Shown: piece after piece, positions 10,770-20,360 of the stretch
How the letters are laid out: every line of letters starts with the position of its first letter
How positions within the stretch are numbered: the first letter of the stretch is position 1
Assembly: GCF_000234665.1 (NCBI RefSeq)
Contig: NC_018332.1
Location: 186,001 to 250,000, forward strand
Source of the DNA: Leishmania mexicana MHOM/GT/2001/U1103
Lineage: Eukaryota > Euglenozoa > Kinetoplastea > Trypanosomatida > Trypanosomatidae
Reading direction: 5' to 3'
Length of the DNA stretch: 64,000 nucleotides
Notes under the pieces: generated by a model
Databases searched by the model: none
Seen by the model: the letters and a program-made list of their open reading frames with translations, nothing else
Told to the model about the DNA's origin: nothing
Program-made: the position numbers and the translations under genes

Positions 10770-10813
10770 CTCAGGGAAAGGGAGACCGAGAGCACGATGG
10801 AGGGGGGGGGGGG
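10770..10813 (-). promoter_or_regulatory. Candidate trans-splice acceptor and polypyrimidine tract for GP63
   Basis: Read on the minus strand, a C/T-rich tract (10772-10813, including twelve C) is followed at once by AG at 10771-10770, about 224 bases before the GP63 ATG. This is the expected layout for spliced-leader addition. Nearer AG sites exist, so the exact site is uncertain. Confidence 0.4.
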
Positions 10814-11381
10814 TATAGGTGCACCTACGCGAGCTTGTCGGTGCCGGTGTGTATGGGATAGCGTCCACTGGTGTGGCGTTATGAAAGCCGGAGAAAAAGG
10901 AGAAAAAAAGGGGTGCAAAGCACAAAACAAAGCATTCAAAGAGTAGTGGGAGCACACTCTAGACCGACACACGCTCTGCGTCAGCGCCTCGCTGCAGCGT
11001 GATAGCGAGTGCTGAAGGGGGCGGGCGAGCGGGAGCTGCCTTGGCGGTGCAACACAAAACAAGAAGACACGAAAACAAAGCGCAAGTAGCAGTAATCACA
11101 AGAGGATAATACATCCGAATCTTTCAATGAGGGCGAGCGCACACCATAATCATAATACAAGGGGCGGGGCGCAGGCGTATCACTTCCAGGCTGAAGGACC
11201 GTGGAAGCAGGGCAACACTTTGTGTATGCGTGTGTGCCTGTGTATGTGTGTGTCTGGTCTGTGATGGACACCTCGCCGCCAGAGACGGAGGGGGGGGGGC
11301 GGTGCACAGTTGCGTGAAAAGGAGCGAGGAGGGGGGTGCAATGGTCGAGAGAAGATAGTGGTGCACAAAGGATAGGACTCA

Positions 11382-11621
11382 TCAATGAAAAGAGGGCGCC
11401 GCCGGACCTGGTACCAATGCACGAGGGAAGGAGGTTGCAGAGGGGCTCTCATGGCAAGCAGCAGCCATCCTGGGTTCAGGCACCAGCAATGATTCGTGAA
11501 GACAGCTGAGAGCATCTTCACGCTTGTCGCTGTCGTGCTTCTTCACGCACTGCAGAAGAACCGAACGGATGCGGCCAGCCCCGTCGACACGTGCGTAGCG
11601 CGCCGAGCTCACCAGTCGCAT
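11382..11621 (-). CDS. Possible small protein, 79 aa (uncertain)
   Basis: An ATG at 11619-11621 opens a 79-codon frame. It is directly preceded in frame by a stop (11628-11630). The first 34 codons end in G or C about four times out of five, as in genuine Leishmania genes, and the region lacks the simple repeats of the surrounding spacer. The N-terminal half, starting MRLVSSARYARVDGAGRI, is compositionally protein-like, while the end is Pro/Ala/Ser-rich and weak. I know no homologue. It could equally be UTR sequence with chance coding bias, or a decayed gene. Confidence 0.28.
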   Translation of the reverse strand: MRLVSSARYARVDGAGRIRSVLLQCVKKHDSDKREDALSCLHESLLVPEPRMAAACHESPSATSFPRALVPGPAAPSFH

Positions 11622-12420
11622 GATCCCCTATTTCGGTACGAGAAGCGTCATCGTGACCCTCCTCCACCTCGTAGAGTGTGAGGCAGTGAAGAAGGGCACG
11701 GTAGCTTGGCAGCCCCCTTCTCCCGAGCCGAGCGGGGTGACGGTGGCAGTGCTTGAAAGTGCACAGCGCCTGCTCTCCTCTTGCAGGCCTCTCCTCCGGT
11801 TCCAGGGAAGCGTGCACCTACGCACACACACGAAAGTGCGTGCGCTGGTCGTGTTGTCTTTTGCAGTCGGTATAGCGATGCCTTTTGAAGGTTCTCCGCC
11901 GTTCCTATTGCTTTTTGGGGGAGGGGGAGAGAGGGAGGGAAGGAGGGTGCTCGCCCGGACACCACGCAGCACTCTGCGGAGAGTGGGTGGAAGGGGGTGG
12001 GGCAGGAGGGACGTGCAGCTTGGCGCGAAGAAAGGGCAAAGAAACAAGCAAAGCGAGAAAGGGGACGCCAAGAGAGAACGCAGGAGGGAGAGTCACATAC
12101 ATAAAAGGGCATACATCGACTTCTACACGCAACACACGTGTCAACAAGATGGGAGGCCTACAGCGAGAGAGAGGGACGGAAGTGTCTGTGCAAACCAGCG
12201 CCATACACAGACCGAGCGCCACCGTTGCTGGGTGAAAAAAAAGACGAAAGAAAAGAACGGGATGGCGCGCACACACGCGCACACGCGGGGAAAAGGAGGC
12301 GTGGCCATGTGCTCATGGCAGAGAGTCGATCTCCACATCCCGTACGAGAGGAATTCGCGTGTCGGCTGTGTCAAAAGTCGGCGGCCTTTTCCTTCATCTC
12401 GTTGCGACTGTGCCCTACGC

Positions 12421-15400
12421 TCAGAGCACCAACCGACTCTTTCTGCGACCTCCACCTGTGTGCAGCTGCTGGGCGCTTACCACGCTCGCTCCGCCGAGAA
12501 GCGGTTGGGGAGGTGCTAGTGAGGGTCCGGGAATCTTCCGTGAGGGTGTGGACGCGCTGCTCCCCGTGCCGCCTGCCTCCAGTGTGCCCCGCATCAGCGG
12601 CGACGGAGTTTCGCAGAAGTTCATCACATCATCCTCGTCGAGCGTCGGTACGCCTTTTGGCGCGGCAGCAAACAACGCCGGAGTGACGCTGTGCCTCGTT
12701 GTCCCCGCAGTATGGTCCACCACTTCCGTCTTCGCAGCAGAGCCCTTTCCTGCAAAGGGAGCTGACGAGTCAGCGCTGTCTCGGTCGAGGCCTCGAAATG
12801 GAGTAGAGTTGTCGGGCATGCTACTTGACATCATAGCCGTGGTGCCGCTGCGGACCGGAGACCAGGTGGCGGTGCAGGGCGCCTCGTCCCGACGCCGCTG
12901 GTCGGTGCGCTGGTGTGCTGGTGGAGTGCCCATCAGCACTACAGTTTCCAAGTCGTCCGGCATGGTAATGGGGGGAGTGGTGGAGAGCGGGGTTGTGTTC
13001 TCGTTTTTCCAGTGCCCCACTCCTGGGCCGCCAGCGGCCGAGTCAGCAAACAACTCCTCGCTGATAGAGAGCTCGATAGGAATGTCGGAGAGACGGCGCT
13101 GTTGCCGCATGCCAGACAGTGACACGATTGGCGAGTCTATCGACGTCCGCCGACCATCAGCGTTGCTGCGTTTCTGCGGGTTTGGTGACAGAGTCGGCGA
13201 CCAAGCAGAGTTCTTCGCGAGAAGAGGTGAGTGCGCAGAAAAGGCGCTGCTTCCGAATACAGGATCGGGTCCGAGGGAGGTAGACGCCTGACCCGAGGAT
13301 GCGCCCGCAGCGGTGGTGGGGTGGTGATGCCGCAGCAACGCTGGAGCGAGTCGGCGTGTTGGGGGCGAGGCCGCAGAGTTAGAAAGAGTCGTGAAGGACA
13401 TCCTCGTACTAGCGGAGATGCTTCCATGGCAGCCGTTCGTCGACAGTTCGCGGAGCTCACCCTCTCCCTGAATGGTAAACGAGGAAGGCTGGATGGTCGC
13501 CAGCTTCAAGGGCGAAGAGACGGTGCGGGAAGACCGGAAAATGAGACTGGGTGCTGCGCGGCTGCTGCCGACGGTGGTGACATTCGTGCTGGATGTGTGG
13601 GTGGTCCCGGAAAGCGAGTTCAAATCCATGCGAAGGGGGCGTCCGCCGGTAGTGCCGGACGGGTGCGGTGGTCGTTGGAGGCTTTGCTGCCGTCCATGAT
13701 CCTCTAATTCACTGCTGGCAGTGCCGTCGCCCAAAATCGAGGTTGTACCAGAAGCTACTGTGTCTCGCTTCGCAGCCGAGGCGCGCGAGCTCGCCGTCTC
13801 TGCGCACTGCCTTCTTGTCTCTCCCAGCGTTAGCGAGGGACTCGCATTGCCTCCGCCTCGGTCCCCGTCCGGTCGTACATCCTTATCCGGCATCCCGGGT
13901 GGTTGAGACGCCGGCACCACATGCCCCGCACGGGCAGTGGCAGAGGCTCTTGTATCTCCTTGGTTTCTGCCGCGAGCGCCTCCACCAGCGTCGGTGTCAG
14001 ATTCAGCGTGCTCTGGGACGTGAGAGACAGGCGCAGCGACGACCGGCGCTAGCACCTCCACAGCACTGGGTGTGCCCACCAAGAATTCGAGGCTTTCTAT
14101 CTCCTGCAACAACGTAACGCGCTCCGGGGCCGGCAGCGGCCTCACCTCACGTGGCAAATGAGGTGAGACAACGCGCGAGAGCCCACGCTTCTTGCCGCCA
14201 CTGACGCGCGCGTCGCTCACCGCGAGCGACGCAGGCGCCTCTGGAGAGCTGCGGACTAAAAGAGGCTTCGGCAGCGCCGGGCTGTGGAGGTTACCGTTTG
14301 CGATGCGAGCGCGGGCAGTCGCTGTGCTGGTGCGGCGACCCGGCTGCGGAAGTGGACGCGATTTGGCCGTGCTCCGTCGCCTCAGCGCCGATACCTCTGC
14401 TGGCTCCTGTGCAGTCGCACGAAACGAGCTGGCAGGAGTTGTCGCGTTAACACAGGATGGGGCGGCTGGAACGGCCTGCAGCCCATCTCCATCGATCCTC
14501 CGGCCCACGCTGGAGCGCCGCTCTTTCGACGGAGAACTCAGCTCGCCAGTGCGGCCAGGATTGCCGCGCGCACTCCGCAGCGCGTTGGACGTCATGAAGC
14601 TGCTGCCGAATGTGTGTGCGCCCTTCGAGTTCGCTGCGGCTCTCTTTTCGGCGCCTCCTCTGCTGCCCTGGCTGCGGGGCGCGCTCATCGGTCCACTGGG
14701 GTGCCGCCGCTTTTCTGTGTCGTCCTCTGGCGTCGATTGCATCAGATCACATTTCGAGGTGGGCTGTACGACGTTGGGTGCCAGCGCCTTTGACCGACTC
14801 GTGGGGATCGACTTGAAAGAGTACGACTTTGCCAGCAGGGAAGACGGTGACGTGGCACGACATGCTTTCGCCGCACTGATTTTGCTCGACGGCGGCTGGG
14901 AGTCCACCACGCCGTCGCTGCGCCTCTGTGTCGTTCGTCGAGGCTGCAGCAGAGAAAGAGAGGCAGGGACGTCCGTGTCACTTATCACGGCGGCGGACGC
15001 CGCCCCACCAGCACCACTGGGTTCCTGCAAAGCCGTATTCGTTGGTGAGGAGTCGGTTCCCCTCACCGCCGTGACGCTCCCGCCGCTCTCTAGGCTGGAT
15101 GTGCGGTGTCGAAGTTGCCGCGCATCTCGCGGGTTGTGGTGGCTTTGCCGAGACGGGAGCAGGGAGGCGGAGGTGCAGTCACCACTGTGCATGGATACGT
15201 CGCGCTGAGTGGCAGAGGTGTTCGAGCCATCGGAGGCTACCTGTCGGCGCAGCACAGGTTGGACACCGCCGTTGGCCTCCTCTGGCGCCAGCTGAGGTGG
15301 TGATGAGTTGCCGTCCTCGTCCGCCCTGTTACACGCTGCCGCAGACGTGTGGTGACCGCCCGCCTCCCTCGACTTTGGCGACTCCGGGTGGAGTGGTGCA

Positions 15401-17160
15401 AGCACGCTAGAACACTGTGGGAGCGACACGTGGTCCTTCTCTGCCGTCGCGTCAGTGGGCGGCGCGGCTTCAGCTGAGGTGTCTGATGCAGTCCACAGCG
15501 AGAGGCTCGACGAGTTAGTGGTCGAGGAGTTGCCGCCGGCTACGGCACAGGGCTCGCGCGATCCAGGCGAAGACGACGACGCCTCCCACGCGACGGATGT
15601 CACGCTAGGCGAGCACTCAGCGCCACAAGGCATCTGCATAGGGCCGCCGCCGTCGTCGTTCGCTCCCGCGTCCATCCTGTCTACCATGGAGAACGGCACC
15701 TCGTCCAGCGGTGGTGCCGCAGCTAGTAGGCAAGGCGAACCGCCGCCAGCTGCAGCACCCGACATAGAGAGAAAGGTTGAAGTGCGGCCGACGGCCCCGG
15801 TGGCAATGAGGGAAGGGAGAGGCGCTTGGCATGACGTGGTCGCCGTTGGGGGCATCGTCGTCGACTCCGTTGTTTCCTCAGTGAGCGCCTGCATCTCTGG
15901 TGCCTCATCGCAGGCGCCGTTGCTGCTGCGAGCTCGACGAGCCCCATTCGCACTTGCATCGAACCTCCCTCGCACGCTGTCGAAGTAAGGGTGCTCAAGT
16001 GCCTCCTCGACGGTGATGCGCTCCGCCGCATCGATGCGCAGAAGTCGATGGAGTAGATTCATGCCAGCCTTCGTAATGCGCCCTCCATAACGCTCGGTCA
16101 AGTAAGAGCTCGTGCCCTGCTTCGACTCTGTGCGCTTCTGCGCAGCGTCCTTTGCATCGCTTGCTCGCCGTGACTTGTGCTGCACCGACTTGGTGCGCAG
16201 CTGCTGCGGTGGCGCTGCGAGCGGGTTCACGGAGCGCAAGCGCAGCATACCACCGTTCCGCTTCCTCACCCCCGCCTCGTATGCCGCTGGGAAATCCCCG
16301 ATACGGGCCTGAATGAGCGACAGCTGCTCCAGTTCCGTCTTGCCTGGCAACAACGGCTCACCGTCGATGGCCTCCGCCATGATGGCCCCCACAGCCCACA
16401 TATCCACCGCGTAGGTATAGCTGGGCATCCCCAGGAGCATCTCCGGACTTCGGTACCACCGCGTCGCCACGTAGTTCGTCATGATCGCCTGATGATCAGC
16501 GAGGACAAGCTCGTTAAGCACAGCCGAGTTCCCTGATGAGACAGAGGCGCCGGTGCACATTTGCGGCGTGTCATTTGGCGACAGCAAGGGCCGCTGTCCA
16601 AAGCTGCCGCTCTCGGCCATAGGCGAAGCCGATGAGCCGATGTCTTGCGAAGAGATGGAGAGCTTGTGTGATGGCGGCGGTGCCTGCGGCTGAAGCTGCC
16701 GAGGAAGGGGCCGGCAAAACCCAAAGTCACACAGGGAGGCTGTACCGTCGTCGCGCACCAAGATGTTCTCCGGCTTTACATCACGGTGAATGATGCCATT
16801 GCGATGACAGGAGCGAATACCCAAGAGCATGGTGAAGAGAAGTACCACCAAAGAGTCCTCGGGCAGGCCGTGCTGTACCTCCTCCAGCACGTCTAGCAGG
16901 CTGCGCGGTATGTACTCCATGACAAGGTACAGGCGGTTCTTCTGCTTGAACGCTTCGAGCAGCTGCGTCACGTTGGGCTCGCCTTTGAGCAGCTGCTCGA
17001 CGCGCAGTTCGCGCAGCATTGCGACACGAACGTACGCATTCGTCTGAAAGTTCTTGAACTGCTTCACCGCCACTATCCGATCGGTCCGCTTATCTCGGCA
17101 TTTGAAGACAACCCCGTAGGTGCCCTCGCCGATGACCTCGAGTACATCGTAGTTGTCCAT
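12421..17160 (-). CDS. CDKL/CMGC protein kinase with a long disordered C-terminal extension, 1579 aa
   Basis: The ATG at 17158-17160 begins the kinase domain directly with MDNYDVLEVIGEGTYGVVF. Catalytic elements are intact: Gly loop GEGTYG (11-16), Lys33, HRDVKPEN (125-132), DFG (145-147), and activation loop TNYVATRWYRSPEM (228-241). The domain ends near residue 400 at RITVEEALEHPYF. The T-x-Y plus VATRWYRSPE pattern is that of CDK-like (CDKL) and MAPK-related kinases, so dual phosphorylation of Thr228 and Tyr230 is expected. CDKL members control flagellar length and structure in other protists. About 80 residues rich in Ser and Pro are inserted between DFG and the T-loop, and another loop of about 45 residues lies before the C-lobe end. 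The remaining ~1180 residues are Ser/Ala/Pro/Thr-rich with no domain I recognise. The 100-N gap lies upstream of the ATG and does not affect the protein. Confidence 0.92.
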   Translation of the reverse strand: MDNYDVLEVIGEGTYGVVFKCRDKRTDRIVAVKQFKNFQTNAYVRVAMLRELRVEQLLKGEPNVTQLLEAFKQKNRLYLVMEYIPRSLLDVLEEVQHGLPEDSLVVLLFTMLLGIRSCHRNGIIHRDVKPENILVRDDGTASLCDFGFCRPLPRQLQPQAPPPSHKLSISSQDIGSSASPMAESGSFGQRPLLSPNDTPQMCTGASVSSGNSAVLNELVLADHQAIMTNYVATRWYRSPEMLLGMPSYTYAVDMWAVGAIMAEAIDGEPLLPGKTELEQLSLIQARIGDFPAAYEAGVRKRNGGMLRLRSVNPLAAPPQQLRTKSVQHKSRRASDAKDAAQKRTESKQGTSSYLTERYGGRITKAGMNLLHRLLRIDAAERITVEEALEHPYFDSVRGRFDASANGARRARSSNGACDEAPEMQALTEETTESTTMPPTATTSCQAPLPSLIATGAVGRTSTFLSMSGAAAGGGSPCLLAAAPPLDEVPFSMVDRMDAGANDDGGGPMQMPCGAECSPSVTSVAWEASSSSPGSREPCAVAGGNSSTTNSSSLSLWTASDTSAEAAPPTDATAEKDHVSLPQCSSVLAPLHPESPKSREAGGHHTSAAACNRADEDGNSSPPQLAPEEANGGVQPVLRRQVASDGSNTSATQRDVSMHSGDCTSASLLPSRQSHHNPRDARQLRHRTSSLESGGSVTAVRGTDSSPTNTALQEPSGAGGAASAAVISDTDVPASLSLLQPRRTTQRRSDGVVDSQPPSSKISAAKACRATSPSSLLAKSYSFKSIPTSRSKALAPNVVQPTSKCDLMQSTPEDDTEKRRHPSGPMSAPRSQGSRGGAEKRAAANSKGAHTFGSSFMTSNALRSARGNPGRTGELSSPSKERRSSVGRRIDGDGLQAVPAAPSCVNATTPASSFRATAQEPAEVSALRRRSTAKSRPLPQPGRRTSTATARARIANGNLHSPALPKPLLVRSSPEAPASLAVSDARVSGGKKRGLSRVVSPHLPREVRPLPAPERVTLLQEIESLEFLVGTPSAVEVLAPVVAAPVSHVPEHAESDTDAGGGARGRNQGDTRASATARAGHVVPASQPPGMPDKDVRPDGDRGGGNASPSLTLGETRRQCAETASSRASAAKRDTVASGTTSILGDGTASSELEDHGRQQSLQRPPHPSGTTGGRPLRMDLNSLSGTTHTSSTNVTTVGSSRAAPSLIFRSSRTVSSPLKLATIQPSSFTIQGEGELRELSTNGCHGSISASTRMSFTTLSNSAASPPTRRLAPALLRHHHPTTAAGASSGQASTSLGPDPVFGSSAFSAHSPLLAKNSAWSPTLSPNPQKRSNADGRRTSIDSPIVSLSGMRQQRRLSDIPIELSISEELFADSAAGGPGVGHWKNENTTPLSTTPPITMPDDLETVVLMGTPPAHQRTDQRRRDEAPCTATWSPVRSGTTAMMSSSMPDNSTPFRGLDRDSADSSAPFAGKGSAAKTEVVDHTAGTTRHSVTPALFAAAPKGVPTLDEDDVMNFCETPSPLMRGTLEAGGTGSSASTPSRKIPGPSLAPPQPLLGGASVVSAQQLHTGGGRRKSRLVL

Positions 17161-20100
17161 CCTGCGAGACCAGTGCGTGGATGCGTGAGGTATCGATCCT
17201 CCCAGATGGTGCGAAGCACGATACGCACACCGAAGGAGAAAGGAAAAGCACGAGAGGGGAGGGGCCAAGCAAGCAAGCACACGAGAGAGTAATAACAAGA
17301 AAGAAAGAAAGCGAGGAAAGATAGAGAGAGGACCATCAACACAAACCGAGGNNNNNNNNNNNNNNNNNNNNNNNNNNNNNNNNNNNNNNNNNNNNNNNNN
17401 NNNNNNNNNNNNNNNNNNNNNNNNNNNNNNNNNNNNNNNNNNNNNNNNNNNCAGACACACACGCAGCCCGAGAGACGCGCGGCAGTATGAACAGACGCAA
17501 GGGAGGATAGGGGGGATGGGGTGAAAAATACCAACGTGAGCAACAGAAAAGCCCAGCAAGACAACGGAAAGGGAAAGAGAGAGACGCACGCGCGACGCTG
17601 AAAGGTAAGAGGGAAATTTTCATATCCGTCACCACGTTGGCGGTTCGTGACGGTCTCCAAACGTCCGTGTGCACACGGCGCTGGCGTGAGGACTCAGTGC
17701 CTTAATGGCGATTGAAAGAAACGTGCAAGTGTGAGAGAGATGGTGTGCGTCCGTCCGCGCCTTCCGATAAACGTCGCAGGTGAAAAGGGGGAGGAGAGGA
17801 GGGAATTCAAAAGACAAGAGGAAAGACGAGAAATAGAAAAAGAATGCAAGAGACAAAGGAAGGCAGCAGAGATGCGGTGAACGCGAAAACAAAAGAAAGG
17901 GGAGAGACACACAGAGGGGGAGAAAGATACACACGCGCGCGCGAGGTATCACAAGAGGGGCGAGATCACACCAGGCCGGTGTCGAGAAGAAGACAGCGCA
18001 ATGCTCGGAACCAAGCAAGCACGCAGAAAATATATATATATATACACACAGACACAGCCCACAGGCACAAAACACACGAAAAACGAAAACGCACCTGTCA
18101 GCACTCTCGTGCAAGCGCTCTGCTGTCCGTTAGTTGCGGGTGTGATGGTCGTTTGATGAGATAACCTCACCTTGTACCACACCGCGGAAAAGATAGAGAG
18201 CGCAGGGTTAGCCGGGCAAGAAGGGTGGAGCACACGAAACAGCTCAAAGGTCTTCAAAGAGAAAAGACCGGGGCGGACCGGGGGAGGGGAGACGGCGAGA
18301 GCCCTGTTGCTTCACTGCAACTCCACTCCGCTTTTGGTTGACTTTCGCCGGCTCTCTCTCTCTTTATTTAAATAAGGGCGAGACTCTGCCAGCGTGTTTA
18401 TCCGCCCTGTGCTCGTCGCCTCGGTCCTGTGTATACCGTCGACCGATGTGTGCGTCAGCGTGTCACTGATATACGCGTACTTGTCGTTTGTTCACCCACT
18501 CCGTATGTGATGTGGTGAAGGAGAAAAAAAAGGTAGTCTAAATTATTGCCTTCCGTATTGGCTACCTCTTGTGAGCCCTGCACAAGCGGGTCGGCACTGT
18601 TTTATGTGAAGGTCACCGACGCCCCTACTGCGTCTGCCTGCGCCTGTCCCTGTGCGTGCCTGTGTGTGCGTGCGTGGTTGTGTGACAGATGCGTCTCCTC
18701 GCTCGTGGGCGGCGTCTTTGAGCAGGTGCACAATCACAATGGCCTTGTGCGTGTAGAGGGTGCGTTAAGGGTGATGGGGGCGTGAGCAGGTTTGGTGAGT
18801 GAACAAGATGGGGAGGTCAGTGTGCCAGCGCGTGCCTCGGTGCAGGGTACGCTACCAAACTTGTCGGGAAAGAAAAAGGAGGAGGGGGAGAAAAACAACC
18901 GGGACGACCAAGAGAAAACAGAAGCAGTATTATATATGCGTGCAAAACAAGGCGCTGGCGATTGTGTACAGAGGGGAGGTGATGTCGGGAATAAGTGCCC
19001 GCAGTGGTGGAGCGGCGCCAGCGACTAAAGAGCGCACACACGCTTGCAGCCGCCCGTAGAATACGGAAAGTGCAATGGGTGGCGCCGTTAACTGGGAGGA
19101 AGGGAAGGGGGCGTCTGGGTGGAAAGCTTCCCTGATCCCTTCTCCATATAAATAAAAAAGAACAAGATAGACTGTGTGTCAGTGTTCGTGCGCGTGGAGT
19201 TGCAGGACCGAAAAACAAATATAGAGCATGAAGAGGGAGAGGGAGAGATTCTGGAAAATTTGAAGGCGATACATTTTAGCGCGGAGTCGCGCGCATGCGC
19301 GCGCATACGCCGTGGATAGGTGCGACGACACCCGTGTGCAGATGTGTGTCCACGCGAGAGTAGAATGAGGAGATCACACACCCGCGCAACGTTTTTTTTT
19401 CTTGCGTAACCGTATCTGAGTTCCCAGGGTTTGGCGCAGCCTCAGGAATGCGAAAAAAAAAACGAACGAAAAGAAGACAAGGCTGTCATCGACGCCGCAG
19501 CCGCTGAGCGCGAAGTGCTCGCAAGCACACGCGCGTGATTGGCAGGCAGGCGTGTCCAGACAAGCGGCAAGTCCTTTCCTCAAAATGCACATGGCGTGCC
19601 GGTTTTACACGACGTGAGCACACGAGTAACAAATCCTGTACACCGCTGAAAGATGAACATGCACGCACACATACACACACACACACAGATAGAGACGCGA
19701 CACAAGCAGCTGTAGCACGGCGCATGTCCGCTTTGGCCTCTCGAACGCACGCACCGGCTCTATGCACTCCCTGTCACACTTCACGTGCACCAGCCGCCGC
19801 GCCGCTCTAGAGGCGGCACAAGAGTCATCGTGACAGAGATGAAAGCGACGGATAAGAAGAGGTGCTCTATCTCGGCATAGCGGCTCCCGTGAAAAAACAT
19901 AGCCATGACCGCAAAGGTGTACAGGGGAAAGAGGTGAGAGAGGGAAGCAGAAGTCTATACAGAGATAGATGCATGTAAACAGCGGCGCCTTCGCAACGCT
20001 CACATCCCTCCCAGACAGATAGCCAGAGAGAGAAAGAGAAAGGGTAAATAGAGTCAAGACACAAACAAAAAACCGAGTGGTGATGCATCTAATGTATACG

Positions 20101-20360
20101 ATGGTGGTGGTGGTGGTGTGTGTGTGGTTACGTCGGGTGTTGGGGATGGAGGAGGAGACGAGAACGAAACGGGCACGTGGACTCTAAGAATAGAAGCATC
20201 GAAAGGAAACAGAGAAAGAGGGTGGGAGCCACTACACGCCGTCGCGACTGTCCAAACTCCCATCCTCCCTGTACGCAGCGGGGGGGGACATGCCGAAGGT
20301 GTGACAGCCACAAAAGAAGGCGAGCGAGATATCACACACTGGACCGCATCGTTGTGCGGC
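17161..20360. other. Intergenic region, 3.2 kb, containing an assembly gap
   Basis: This is the 3' flank of the coiled-coil gene and the 5' flank of the CDKL kinase. It has purine-rich tracts (17230-17340, 17580-17930), a 100-N gap, (TA)7 at 18031-18044, an alternating purine-pyrimidine stretch at 19288-19310 and CA repeats near 19675. Frames crossing the gap are artefacts. I see no gene, but the true length is unknown because of the gap. Confidence 0.6.
17352..17451. other. Assembly gap, 100 N
   Basis: Exactly 100 consecutive N, the conventional placeholder for a gap of unknown size. Sequence on both sides is CA- and purine-rich, so an unresolved microsatellite is the likely cause. Confidence 0.99.

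Larger units (their letters stand above)
10547..12420. other. Intergenic region, 1.9 kb
   Basis: This is the 3' flank of the CDKL kinase and the 5' flank of GP63. It contains twelve G at 10802-10813 and other G and CA runs. The stretch from about 11390 to 11830 is less repetitive and holds a possible small gene, listed separately. The remainder shows no supportable gene. Confidence 0.6.

Noticed and set aside
10802..10813. Poly-G runs (also 24422-24434) as G-quadruplexes
   Set aside because: Single long G runs rather than four spaced runs; on the transcribed sense they are C tracts and are better explained as polypyrimidine signals.
12359..13291. Plus-strand frame of 310 codons
   Set aside because: Antisense shadow of the CDKL kinase tail; GC-rich third positions keep the opposite frame open.
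14192..15208. Plus-strand frame of 338 codons
   Set aside because: Antisense shadow inside the CDKL kinase gene.
17073..17660. Frames containing undefined residues across the N gap
   Set aside because: They cross a gap of unknown size and start in spacer sequence; the kinase starts at the ATG at 17160.
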